Origin: Sphingomonas lycopersici
Lineage (GTDB): Bacteria > Pseudomonadota > Alphaproteobacteria > Sphingomonadales > Sphingomonadaceae
Length of the DNA stretch: 64,000 nucleotides
Direction: 5' to 3'
NCBI RefSeq assembly: GCF_026130605.1
Contig: NZ_JANFAU010000006.1
Span: 186,001-250,000 of the forward strand
Part shown: piece after piece, positions 51,111 to 59,523 of the stretch
Layout: each line of letters starts with the position of its first letter
Position numbering within the stretch: position 1 is the first letter of the stretch
The notes under the pieces: model-generated
Databases searched by the model: none
What the model was told of the DNA's origin: nothing
The model's input: the letters and a program-made list of their open reading frames with translations, nothing else
Made by a program: the position numbers and the translations under genes

Positions 51111-51448
51111 CCGCGGATGTCGCCGGCAGCGTCGCCAAGATGCAGATCACGGGCGCGACCGGGCTCGATACCGGGTTGTCGCGCGCCGCGTCGAAGGAGA
51201 ATCTGGCCAAGGCGGGCAAGCAGTTCGAAACGGTGTTCACCGGCATGATGCTCAAGTCGATGCGCCAGGCGAAGCTCGCCGACCCGCTGTTCGACAGTAA
51301 GGCGCTCGACACCTTCCGCGACATGCAGGACCAGAAATTCGTTCAGGCGATGGCCGATCACGCGCCGCTCGGGATCGGCAGGGCGATGACCGATTTCCTC
51401 GCTAGGTCGCAACCAGCCCTTAACACCGAGCCGGCTAAGTCGGACTGA
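51107..51448 (+). CDS. flgJ: FlgJ-type rod-binding protein (no muramidase domain)
   Basis: This 113-residue protein contains only the rod-binding domain: QFETVFTGMMLKSMRQAKLA and FRDMQDQKFVQAMADHAPLG. The C-terminal glucosaminidase domain of gammaproteobacterial FlgJ is absent, as in many alphaproteobacteria. A separate transglycosylase gene in the flhA operon may supply that activity. Confidence 0.93.
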   Translation: MTADVAGSVAKMQITGATGLDTGLSRAASKENLAKAGKQFETVFTGMMLKSMRQAKLADPLFDSKALDTFRDMQDQKFVQAMADHAPLGIGRAMTDFLARSQPALNTEPAKSD

Positions 51449-52794
51449 TGGCGGACCTGCTTTCCATCGGCGCTTCGGGCGTCAAGACCTATCAGACGGC
51501 GCTGGCGACGGTTTCGGAGAATATCGCCAACGTCGGCAACGGCGCTTATGCGCGCCGCTCGACCAATGTGACCGAGCTGGCGCCGGTGCAGGGGGTGCTC
51601 AGCGCCGCGGCGGCGATGACCGGCTATGGCTCGATCGCCACCGGGATCAACCGCGCGTCGGACATGTTCAAATCCGCCGCGGTGCGCGATTCGGGCGCCG
51701 ATCTCGCGCGGACCCAGGCGGGGACGGTGTGGCTCAACAGCATCCAGTCCGCGCTGACCGGCAGCGATCTTTCGACCAGCCTGACCAATTTCTTCAATGC
51801 GGCGCAAAGCGTCGCCGCCGATCCCGCCTCGCCGACGCCGCGCGCGGCGATGCTCGAAAGCGCCACCACCGTCGCCAACGCCTTTACCGCGACCGGCAAT
51901 GCGCTGGCGCAGGTGACCGCCGACATGGACGCGAGCGCCGATCAGGCGACCGCCAGCCTGACCTCGCTTTCGGCGGCGCTGGCCAAGGTCAATGACGGGC
52001 TGAGCCGCTCGGCGCCGAATACCGCGCAGGCGGCGAGCCTCGCCGACCAGCGCGATTCGCTGCTCGATCAGATGAGCGCGATCGTCGACGTCCATGTCAC
52101 GCTCGACGCCGCCGGCCGCGCGACGGTCACCGCGGGGGGCAGCAACGGGCCGACGCTGGTTTCGGGCAATGACGCCGCGTCGGTCACCTATGTCCGCAAC
52201 GGATCGGGCGCGGTGTCGTTCGCGGTGCAGATGGGCGGCAATTATTCGGTGCTGACGCCGAACGGCGGCGCGCTCGGCGGGATCGCCGACGGCGCGCAGC
52301 GCATCGCCGACACGCGTGACCAGCTCAACACGCTGGCGACCAATTTCGTCAACGGCGTCAACAGCGTCCAGGCGCAGGGCCGCGATCTCAACAACAATGC
52401 CGGCCAGCCGCTGTTCAGCGTCGGCGCCGCGCCGACCGACGTGTCGCTGACGCTCGCCGATCCCAGCGGGATCGCCGCCGCAGCGGTCGGCGGGGGGACG
52501 CGCGACAACAGCAATATCCTCGCGCTCGGCACGCTGCGCACCAGCGGCGGGTTCGAAACCAAGGTGACGACGCTCGTCGCCGCCAATGCCGCCGCGCTGC
52601 AGAACCGCAATGCCGTCGCCGCGGCGCAGAGCGCAATCCACGACGGCGCGGTCAGCGCGCGCGATGCCGTATCGGGGGTCGATCTCGATACCGAAGCGGT
52701 CGATCTGATGCGCTTCCAGCAGGCCTATTCCGCCTCGAGCCGCGTCATTCAGGCGGCGCGGGACACCTTTCAGTCGATCCTGGAAATCCGCTGA
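51448..52794 (+). CDS. flgK: Flagellar hook-filament junction protein FlgK (HAP1)
   Basis: This 448-residue protein has the rod/hook N-terminus (LLSIGASGVKTYQTALATVS, ENIANVGNGAYARRSTNV) and ends with DLMRFQQAYSASSRVIQAAR, the HAP1 C-terminal helix. It joins the hook to the filament. It overlaps flgJ and flgL by one base each. Confidence 0.95.
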   Translation: MADLLSIGASGVKTYQTALATVSENIANVGNGAYARRSTNVTELAPVQGVLSAAAAMTGYGSIATGINRASDMFKSAAVRDSGADLARTQAGTVWLNSIQSALTGSDLSTSLTNFFNAAQSVAADPASPTPRAAMLESATTVANAFTATGNALAQVTADMDASADQATASLTSLSAALAKVNDGLSRSAPNTAQAASLADQRDSLLDQMSAIVDVHVTLDAAGRATVTAGGSNGPTLVSGNDAASVTYVRNGSGAVSFAVQMGGNYSVLTPNGGALGGIADGAQRIADTRDQLNTLATNFVNGVNSVQAQGRDLNNNAGQPLFSVGAAPTDVSLTLADPSGIAAAAVGGGTRDNSNILALGTLRTSGGFETKVTTLVAANAAALQNRNAVAAAQSAIHDGAVSARDAVSGVDLDTEAVDLMRFQQAYSASSRVIQAARDTFQSILEIR

Positions 52795-53684
52795 TGACGA
52801 TCGCTCCTTCCACCAGCCTGTTCTATGATCGCGCGTCGTCGACGATGCGCTCGCTCAGCGCGCAGGCCGACCGGCTCAACCAGCAGATCACCGCGCAGTC
52901 GAACATCCTCGCGCCGTCCGACGATAGCGTGGCATGGCAGCGGCTGCAGGGCCTGTCGCAGGCGGACGCCAATGGCGCGGCCTATGCCGCCAATGTCACG
53001 GTCGCCAAAACCGTGCTGCAACAGGCGGACGGCGCGCTCGGCACGATCGGCGACCAGCTCCAGCAGGTGAAGACCCTCGTCGTCCAGGCGCGCAACGGCA
53101 CCTTGCCCGCCAGCGGCAAGGTGGCGATCGCCAACCAGCTCGGCGACATATTGTCGCAGATCGTCTCCACCGCCAATGTGGCCGACACGCGCGGCGGCCC
53201 GCTGTTCGGCGGCAATAGCGGCGGGCAGGCGGTAACGCAGAATGCCGACGGCTCGCTCAGCTTCACCACCGGCGAGGGCGCGTCGATCCCGATCGGCGAC
53301 GGCCAGTCGGTCCAGCCAAGCAGCAATGCCGCGGGCTTCCTCAAGACCGGCACCAGCGATCTGGGCAGCGCGATCACCGCGATCATGGCCGCGCTCAACG
53401 CGGGGACGGATATTCCCGCCGCGGCGGCGGATACGGTGCAGCAGGTATCGGATCAGGTGGCGACGGCGCAGGCGTCGATCGGCGCGCGCGCCGCACGGGT
53501 CGATATCGTCTCCAACCAGCTGACCGACGCCAAGGCCGATCGCTCGGCGACGCGCGACCAGGTCGACGGCTTCGATTATGCGACCGCGATCACCCAGCTG
53601 CAGAAAACCATGACCTCGCTGCAGGCGACCCAGGCGAGCTTCTCCAAGCTCTCCAGCCTGTCGCTGTTCGATTATCTGCGATGA
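52794..53684 (+). CDS. flgL: Flagellar hook-filament junction protein FlgL (HAP3)
   Basis: This 296-residue protein has flagellin-like ends: LFYDRASSTMRSLSAQADRL with SNILAPSDDSVAWQRLQGLS near the start and YATAITQLQKTMTSLQATQA at the C-terminus. It is the second junction protein and the last gene of the flgB operon. Confidence 0.94.
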   Translation: MTIAPSTSLFYDRASSTMRSLSAQADRLNQQITAQSNILAPSDDSVAWQRLQGLSQADANGAAYAANVTVAKTVLQQADGALGTIGDQLQQVKTLVVQARNGTLPASGKVAIANQLGDILSQIVSTANVADTRGGPLFGGNSGGQAVTQNADGSLSFTTGEGASIPIGDGQSVQPSSNAAGFLKTGTSDLGSAITAIMAALNAGTDIPAAAADTVQQVSDQVATAQASIGARAARVDIVSNQLTDAKADRSATRDQVDGFDYATAITQLQKTMTSLQATQASFSKLSSLSLFDYLR

Positions 53685-53781
53685 GCCGCGGGTGAAGGGG
53701 CGTGGTTAACCAGATGGCGACGAACGCGCGCTAACCACGAATGTCATGAGGATCAGTTTCGTTTCCCGGGGGGTATGCTGA

Positions 53782-54645
53782 ATGTTTCCGGCCATCGGCC
53801 TCGTCGTCCTCGTCGTCATGGTGTTCGGCGGCTTCGCCTTCACCGGCGGCGCGCTTGGGCCGGTATTCGAGGCGATTCCGCACGAGCTCATCATCATCGG
53901 CGGCGCCGCCGCTGGTGCGTTGGTCATCGGCAATTCCAGCAAGGAATTGAAGGCGATGGGCACCGGGCTCGGCAAGGTGTTCAAGGGCCCGAAATATAAG
54001 AAGCAGGATTATCTCGACGTCATCTTCCTCGTCTCGAAGCTGATGAAGATGCTCAGGATGGAAGGGCCGATCGCGCTCGAGCCGCATGTCGAGGATCCCA
54101 AATCCTCCGCGATCTTCGCCGAATATCCGCGGCTGCTCGCCGATGCCACGCTCGTCAACCTGATCGCCGATACGCTGCGGCTGGTCGTCGTCTCCTCGGG
54201 CACGCTCGACGTGCATGCGGTGGAAGACGTGATGGACAATGCGATCAAGACCCACCACCACGAGGTCGAAGGGCCGCAGCACACGCTGACCAGCCTCGCC
54301 GACGCCTTGCCCGCGCTCGGCATCGTCGCGGCGGTGCTCGGCATCGTCAAGACGATGGGGTCGATCGACAAGCCGCCGTCGATCCTCGGCGCGATGATCG
54401 GCTCGGCGCTGGTCGGCACCTTCATGGGTGTGCTGCTCGCTTATGGCATCGTCAGCCCGCTCGCCAACCGGCTGAAGCAGGTGATCGAGGCCGATGCGGC
54501 GATCTATCATGTGGTGAAGCAGATCATCATCGCCTCGCTCCACGGCCATCCGCAGCCTCTGGTGATCGAGGCGGCGCGCTCGGGCATCGCGCACAAGAAC
54601 CAGCCCGGCTTCGCCGAGGTGTTCGACGGTCTGAGGGGCCGGTAA
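53782..54645 (+). CDS. motA: Flagellar motor stator protein MotA
   Basis: This full-length MotA (287 residues) has four transmembrane segments (about 4-24, 33-50, 171-190 and 204-224). Key segments are [20 protein letters not shown], the cytoplasmic loop with MEGPIALEPHVEDPKSSAIF, and LPALGIVAAVLGIVKTMGSI with the conserved Pro. It directly abuts motB. It is probably the principal proton-driven stator. Confidence 0.96.
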   Translation: MFPAIGLVVLVVMVFGGFAFTGGALGPVFEAIPHELIIIGGAAAGALVIGNSSKELKAMGTGLGKVFKGPKYKKQDYLDVIFLVSKLMKMLRMEGPIALEPHVEDPKSSAIFAEYPRLLADATLVNLIADTLRLVVVSSGTLDVHAVEDVMDNAIKTHHHEVEGPQHTLTSLADALPALGIVAAVLGIVKTMGSIDKPPSILGAMIGSALVGTFMGVLLAYGIVSPLANRLKQVIEADAAIYHVVKQIIIASLHGHPQPLVIEAARSGIAHKNQPGFAEVFDGLRGR

Positions 54646-55554
54646 ATGGCCGCGCGCGCGCCGCACGGCACCAACCAGCCGCCGAAGATCATCTACAAGA
54701 AGGTCTATATCGAAGGGCATGGCGGGCATCACGGCGGCGCGTGGAAGGTCGCCTATGCCGATTTCGTCACCGCGATGATGGCCTTCTTCCTGCTCCTGTG
54801 GCTGCTCGGCGCGACGACCGAGAAGCAGCGCAAGGGCATCGCCGATTATTTCGCGCCGACCCTGCTCGATACCAAGTCGCTCGGCGTCGGCGGATCGGGG
54901 ATCCTCGGCGGCAAATCGATCCTCAGCAAGGAGCAGACCGGCCCCGATGTCGGCAATTCGCGGCTGCCGACGGTCGCCGCGAAGATCCAGAGCGAATCGG
55001 GCGGGCGGCAGGAGGGCGCGGGCAAGAAGGGATCGCTGCGCAGCCCCGACGCGATCGCGGCGGAGGATCGGCGCAACTTCGCCGAATTGAAGCGCAAGGT
55101 GATGGAACGGATCGCCTCGCGCGCCGATCTCGCAAAATTGTCGCGGCATATCCGCTTCGTGATGACCCCGGACGGGATGCGGATCGATCTCATCGACGAC
55201 GCCAATTATTCGATGTTTGCGCTCGGCACGACGGTGCTCGAACCCGCGGCGTCCGAGCTGATCGGGATGGTCGGTGACAGCATCGCCAAGACGAGCAACC
55301 CGATCATGATCCGCGGGCACACCGATTCGGTGCCCTATGGCGATCCGCGCGCGATGAACAATTGGACGCTCGCCACCGGCCGCGCCGAGGCGACCCGCCG
55401 CCGGCTGGCGCAGGCGAACATCCCCGAGGCACGCTTCAACCGCATCGAGGGCGTGGCGGACCGCGAACCGATGATCGCCGACAACCCTGCCGATCCGCGT
55501 AACCGCCGCGTCGCGATCACGTTGCTCTATCGCGAGGGCACGTTCGGACGCTGA
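54646..55554 (+). CDS. motB: Flagellar motor stator protein MotB
   Basis: This 302-residue protein has one N-terminal transmembrane helix with the ion-binding Asp in YADFVTAMMAFFLLLWLLG, a plug/linker region, and a C-terminal OmpA-like peptidoglycan domain: IMIRGHTDSVPYG with NWTLATGRAEATRRRL. It anchors MotA to the cell wall. It starts at the base after the motA stop. Confidence 0.96.
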   Translation: MAARAPHGTNQPPKIIYKKVYIEGHGGHHGGAWKVAYADFVTAMMAFFLLLWLLGATTEKQRKGIADYFAPTLLDTKSLGVGGSGILGGKSILSKEQTGPDVGNSRLPTVAAKIQSESGGRQEGAGKKGSLRSPDAIAAEDRRNFAELKRKVMERIASRADLAKLSRHIRFVMTPDGMRIDLIDDANYSMFALGTTVLEPAASELIGMVGDSIAKTSNPIMIRGHTDSVPYGDPRAMNNWTLATGRAEATRRRLAQANIPEARFNRIEGVADREPMIADNPADPRNRRVAITLLYREGTFGR

Positions 55555-55577
55555 CAGCGGACCGGGTGATCTGTTTC

Positions 55578-55660
55578 CGTTCGCTCTGAGCTTGTCGAAG
55601 GGCTGCACTTCTTTCCTCGGAAGAAAAGTGCAGGGCTTCGACAGGCTCAGCCCGAACGGG
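55578..55660. repeat. Palindromic element family A (copy 7)
   Basis: Inverted arms (GAGCTTGTCGAAGGGCTGCA / TGCAGGGCTTCGACAGGCTC) sit 24 bp after motB. The centre shares TGCACTT with copies 2 and 3. It could terminate the flagellar transcript. Confidence 0.9.
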
Positions 55661-55767
55661 GATGGGTGATCGCGCCTTAACCCAGCACCCGCCGATCCTT
55701 CCGCCCCCCATCTGGCAATCGCCGCGAAACCCGTTATCCGGCTCCGCAACAGCGAAGGAGTCACGTG

Positions 55768-56637
55768 ATGCAAGCGGTTGGTGTGATCGGTGCGGGGCAG
55801 ATGGGGGCGGGGATCGCCCAGGTTTCCGCGCAGGCAGGCTATCGCGTGCTGCTCGCCGATGTCGACAAGGCGCGGGCCGAGGCAGGCAAGGCGGGGATCG
55901 CCAGGCGGCTCGCGCGCGATGTCGAAAAGGGCAAGATCGACGCCGCCACGCGCGATCAGTTGCTCGATCGGATCGAGCCGGTCGACAGCGTCGCCGCAAT
56001 GGCGCCGGCGGGGCTGGTGGTCGAAGCCGCGACCGAGCGCGAGGAAATCAAGCGCGCGATCTTCGCCGAGGTCGGCAAGGTGCTCGCCGCCGATGCGGTG
56101 CTCGCGTCGAACACCTCGTCGATCCCGATCACCCGGCTGGCGCAGGCCGCGCCCGATGCGTCGCGCTTCATCGGGGTGCATTTCTTCAACCCGGTGCCGG
56201 TGATGGGGCTGATCGAGGTGATCCGCGGGCTCGCCACCACCGATGCGACGGTCAAGCGGGTCGAGGATTATGCCGTCGCGCTCGGCAAGCAGGTGGTCCA
56301 CGCCAATGACGCGCCGGGGTTCATCGTCAACCGCGTGCTGATGCCGATGCTCAACGAGGCGTGCTTCGCGTTGGGCGAGGGGGTCGCGACGATCCGCGAC
56401 ATCGATCTCGCCTGTCAGCTCGGGCTCAACCACCCGATGGGGCCGCTGACCCTCGCCGATTTCATCGGGCTCGATACCTGCCTGGAGATCACCCGCGTGC
56501 TCCACGAGGGCACCGGCGACCCGAAATTCCGCCCCGCGCCGTTGCTGGTGAAATATGTCGAGGCCGGCTGGTACGGCCGCAAGACCGGGCGCGGCTTCTA
56601 CGATTATTCGGGCGAGGTCCCCGTCCCGACGCGGTGA
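55768..56637 (+). CDS. 3-hydroxybutyryl-CoA / 3-hydroxyacyl-CoA dehydrogenase
   Basis: This is 289 residues from an ATG at 55768 with GAAGGAG upstream. The N-terminal Rossmann fold has [20 protein letters not shown] (NAD binding). The catalytic His lies in [14 protein letters not shown], with [14 protein letters not shown] before it. The C-terminal dimerisation domain has [20 protein letters not shown] and [20 protein letters not shown]. It oxidises 3-hydroxyacyl-CoA in fatty acid or PHB metabolism. Confidence 0.94.
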   Translation: MQAVGVIGAGQMGAGIAQVSAQAGYRVLLADVDKARAEAGKAGIARRLARDVEKGKIDAATRDQLLDRIEPVDSVAAMAPAGLVVEAATEREEIKRAIFAEVGKVLAADAVLASNTSSIPITRLAQAAPDASRFIGVHFFNPVPVMGLIEVIRGLATTDATVKRVEDYAVALGKQVVHANDAPGFIVNRVLMPMLNEACFALGEGVATIRDIDLACQLGLNHPMGPLTLADFIGLDTCLEITRVLHEGTGDPKFRPAPLLVKYVEAGWYGRKTGRGFYDYSGEVPVPTR

Positions 56638-56643
56638 GCCTCT

Positions 56644-56671
56644 TAAGCCCCTCCCCTGAAAGGGAGGGGCT
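56644..56671. terminator. Bidirectional terminator between converging genes
   Basis: TTAAGCCCCTCCC-TGAA-AGGGAGGGGCTTTAA-type hairpin (stem about 12 bp) with A/T tails on both sides lies between the dehydrogenase and rdgB stops. Confidence 0.8.
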
Positions 56672-56677
56672 TTAAGG

Positions 56678-57304
56678 TCAGAAAACCGCGCGCACCAATT
56701 GCCGGAACGCGTCCGCCCGGTGGCTGATCGCGTGTTTGCGGGCCTGATCCATCTCGCCGAACGTCTCGGTTTCGCCGTTGGGGAGGAACATCGGGTCGTA
56801 GCCGAAGCCCTTGTCGCCGCGCGGCGGCCAGACGAGCGTGCCGTCGACCCGGCCTTCGAACCATTCGACATGCCCGTCGGGCCACGCCAGCGCCAGCGCG
56901 CAGACGAAATGCGCGTCGCGCGGCGGCGCGTCGAGCCGCGCGAGATTGTCCTCAATGCGGCGCATCGCCTCGTTGAAATCCTTGCTTTCCCCCGCCCAGC
57001 GCGCGGAGAAGATCCCCGGATCGCCGCCCAGCGCATCGACGCACAGCCCCGAATCGTCGGCCAGCGCCGGGAGCCCCGAAAGGTCCGCCGCGGCGCGCGC
57101 CTTCAACTCGGCATTGGCGACGAAGGTCGTGCCGGTCTCGTCGGGCTCGGGCAGGTCGAGCGCCTTGGCCGAGACGACCTCCAGCCCGTGGCCGTCGAGC
57201 AGTTCGGCGATTTCGCGCACCTTGCCGGGGTTGTGGCTGGCGATCACCAGCTTGCCCGGCGCGAGCTTGCGGATCGCCTGCGGCTCGTCGCCCTCGCCGC
57301 TCAC
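56678..57304 (-). CDS. rdgB: RdgB/HAM1 family non-canonical purine NTP pyrophosphatase
   Basis: This 208-residue protein has the family motifs [56 protein letters not shown] and [20 protein letters not shown]. It hydrolyses ITP, XTP and dITP to monophosphates, keeping them out of DNA. It overlaps rph by 4 bp, a common pairing. Confidence 0.96.
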   Translation of the reverse strand: MSGEGDEPQAIRKLAPGKLVIASHNPGKVREIAELLDGHGLEVVSAKALDLPEPDETGTTFVANAELKARAAADLSGLPALADDSGLCVDALGGDPGIFSARWAGESKDFNEAMRRIEDNLARLDAPPRDAHFVCALALAWPDGHVEWFEGRVDGTLVWPPRGDKGFGYDPMFLPNGETETFGEMDQARKHAISHRADAFRQLVRAVF

Positions 57305-58014
57305 GCCACCGCCCTCGCCTGCGCCGCGAAGATCTCGGTGCAGCCGATCCGCGCGAGGCGGAGCAGGCGCAGCAGCGCTTCCTCGTCATAGGTGGCGTGC
57401 TCGGCGGTGGCCTGTGCCTCGGCGATATGGCCGTTTTCGAGCAGCACGAAATTGGCGTCGGCGTCGGCGTTCGAATCCTCGTCATAATCGAGATCGAGCA
57501 CCGGATTGCCCTGGAAGATCCCGCAGCTCACCGCCGCGACCTTCTGGCCGATCGGATCGCGCTCCAGCTTGCCCGCGGCGATGAGGCCGTTGACCGCGAG
57601 CCGCAGCGCGACCCACGCGCCCGAGATCGAGGCGGTGCGGGTGCCGCCGTCGGCCTGGATCACGTCGCAATCGAGCGTGATCTGCCGCTCGCCGAGCGCG
57701 GAAAGATCGGTGACGGCGCGCAGGCTGCGGCCGATCAGCCGCTGGATTTCCTGGGTGCGGCCCGATTGCTTGCCCTTCGCCGCCTCGCGGCTGCCGCGGG
57801 TGTGGGTGGCGCGGGGCAGCATGCCATATTCGGCGGTGACCCAGCCCTGGCCCTTGCCGCGCAGGAACGGGGGCACGCGCTCTTCGACGCTGGCGGTGAC
57901 GATCACCTTGGTATCGCCGAACCCGATCAGCACCGATCCTTCGGCATGACGGGTGAAGCGGGGTTCGATGACGATCGCGCGCATCTGATCGGGGGTGCGG
58001 CCGCTGGGGCGCAT
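57301..58014 (-). CDS. rph: Ribonuclease PH
   Basis: This is 237 residues from an ATG at 58014 (RBS GGAGA). It matches RNase PH throughout: [40 protein letters not shown] with basic RNA/phosphate-binding residues, [18 protein letters not shown] and [20 protein letters not shown] with metal-site acids. It trims tRNA 3' ends phosphorolytically. It is upstream of rdgB with translational coupling. Confidence 0.97.
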   Translation of the reverse strand: MRPSGRTPDQMRAIVIEPRFTRHAEGSVLIGFGDTKVIVTASVEERVPPFLRGKGQGWVTAEYGMLPRATHTRGSREAAKGKQSGRTQEIQRLIGRSLRAVTDLSALGERQITLDCDVIQADGGTRTASISGAWVALRLAVNGLIAAGKLERDPIGQKVAAVSCGIFQGNPVLDLDYDEDSNADADANFVLLENGHIAEAQATAEHATYDEEALLRLLRLARIGCTEIFAAQARAVA

Positions 58015-58168
58015 CGGGGAAATCTCCTTTGGGTTTGGCCCGGCCCTAGGGGGTGCGCTCCCCACTGGCAAGGAACGAGCGGCGTAAGGCGCGCGTCAGC
58101 AAAATGCGCGACACCATTCGGCAACGCTGGCGTTGAGAATGTCGGCGCGGGAGGCAGGAGTGATTGTC

Positions 58169-58693
58169 ATGACACGGATTTCGAAAACCCTTCCGCTCAC
58201 CGTGCTGGTCGCGGTGGGAATGCTCGCGGGCTGCACCACCACCGGCACGGGCGTTGGCGATTCGCGCGTCCCGGGCCTGTCGGCGACGTTCAACTGGCGC
58301 GCGCAGAGTGCGCGCAGCGGGCAGATGACCGCACAGCTTTCGAACGGCGCGACCTATACCGGCACCTTCTTCCAGATCACCAGCGAGACGCGGGTCGACG
58401 AGCTTGGCCCGTTATGGGCCGGCTGGGGCCCGGTCGGCCCGTATCGCGGCTGGCGCGGCGGCTGGGGTGGCCGGTGGGGCGGCGGCTGGGGCGGCTGGGG
58501 CTATTGGGGGCCGACGCAGGATTTCGTGACGCATTATTCGGGCAAGGTGCTCGCCAATCTGACCGGCCCCAGCGGGCGGATGCGTTGCCGCTTCACGCTG
58601 ATCCGCCCGTCGAGCGGGATGAGCGGCGGCGGCGAGGGCCAGTGCCAGGTGCCCGGCGGCGGGACGATCGACGCGACCTTCGCGCCGAATTGA
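58169..58693 (+). CDS. Small Gly/Trp-rich lipoprotein of unknown function
   Basis: This is 174 residues from an ATG at 58169. A lipobox (VGMLAGC, Cys at about 20) predicts lipid attachment. Residues 90-115 form an unusual Gly/Trp/Arg repeat (GWRGGWGGRWGGGWGGWGYW). The flanks have a beta-rich look (SNGATYTGTFFQITSETRVD, FRRCRFTL-like). Rhs-like or amyloid features are not evident. I do not recognise a named family. Confidence 0.75.
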   Translation: MTRISKTLPLTVLVAVGMLAGCTTTGTGVGDSRVPGLSATFNWRAQSARSGQMTAQLSNGATYTGTFFQITSETRVDELGPLWAGWGPVGPYRGWRGGWGGRWGGGWGGWGYWGPTQDFVTHYSGKVLANLTGPSGRMRCRFTLIRPSSGMSGGGEGQCQVPGGGTIDATFAPN

Positions 58694-58735
58694 TCGGGGT
58701 TTGGCGGCGGCAGGGGATAGGCCGGACCACCTATC

Positions 58736-58811
58736 CCCGTTCGCCCTGAGCCGGTCGAAGGGCGGCCCTGACTCACGGCGGGCGGGACGCCCTTCGACAA
58801 GCTCAGGCCGT
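58736..58811. repeat. Palindromic element family A (copy 8)
   Basis: The arms GTTCGCCCTGAGCCGGTCGA / TCGACAAGCTCAGGCCGTCA are slightly diverged. It lies in the 161-bp gap before the response regulator gene. Confidence 0.88.
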
Positions 58812-58854
58812 CAATGATGGCGAGCGGTGAGAGGGCGGAGCAGGGAGCGCGCCG

Positions 58855-59523
58855 ATGCGTCTGCTGATCGTGGAGGACAATGAGGAACTGGCCGAGGCGA
58901 TGGCCGCGGCGTTCCAGCGGCGCGAGATACGGTGCGACCTCGCCGGCAATGCGCGCGACGCCGAGCAATTGATCGCCACGACCGATTATGCCGCGGTGAT
59001 CCTCGATCTCGGCCTGCCCGACGAGGACGGGCTGAGCCTGTTGCGCCGGCTGCGCGGGCAGCGCCGCAACGTGCCGGTGATCGTGCTCAGTGCGCGCGGC
59101 GAGGGCGAGATGCGCGTGCTCGGGCTGGAAAGCGGCGCCGACGATTATCTGGTCAAGCCGTTCCTGTTCGCCGAGCTTCACGCGCGGCTCGCGGCGGTGC
59201 TGCGGCGGCAGGGGGGCTATGTCGAGGATGTGCTGCGCGCGGGGCAGGTGACGCTCGATATCTCGACCCGCGAGGTGCGGGTGGCGGGCGCGCCGCTCAG
59301 CCTGTCGGTGCGCGAGATCGAGCTGCTCGAGCTGCTGATGCGGCGCGCCGGGCATGTCGTGCCCAAGCGCGTGCTGGCCGATCAATTGTTCGGCGCGGGG
59401 GAGGCGCTTGGGTCGAACGCGGTCGACGTCTATGTGCATCGCGTGCGCCGCAAGCTGGAGGATCATGCCGAGGTGAGTGTCCAGACGGTGCGCGGAATCG
59501 GTTATATGCTCTCCGCCACATGA
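58855..59523 (+). CDS. OmpR/PhoB-family response regulator
   Basis: This 222-residue protein has a receiver domain with the acidic pair VEDNE at 7-9, phospho-acceptor Asp51 (VILDLGLPDEDG) and Lys in DDYLVKPF (about 101). A winged-helix domain (VRVAGAPLSLSVREIELLEL, SNAVDVYVHRVRRKLE, VRGIGYML) completes it. It overlaps the histidine kinase gene by 4 bp. The stimulus is unknown. Confidence 0.95.
   Translation: MRLLIVEDNEELAEAMAAAFQRREIRCDLAGNARDAEQLIATTDYAAVILDLGLPDEDGLSLLRRLRGQRRNVPVIVLSARGEGEMRVLGLESGADDYLVKPFLFAELHARLAAVLRRQGGYVEDVLRAGQVTLDISTREVRVAGAPLSLSVREIELLELLMRRAGHVVPKRVLADQLFGAGEALGSNAVDVYVHRVRRKLEDHAEVSVQTVRGIGYMLSAT

Noticed and set aside
53700..53781. Sigma-28 promoter before the full-length motA
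   Set aside because: A TTCGTTTC box is present, but the bases 15 nt upstream (GAAT) do not match TAAA well enough.
53731..57036. Leftward 1101-codon open frame
   Set aside because: Antisense to motA, motB and the dehydrogenase gene, all of which have clear motifs in the other direction.
17825..58811. CRISPR array
   Set aside because: The repeats are dispersed palindromes kilobases apart with no regular spacers or cas genes.
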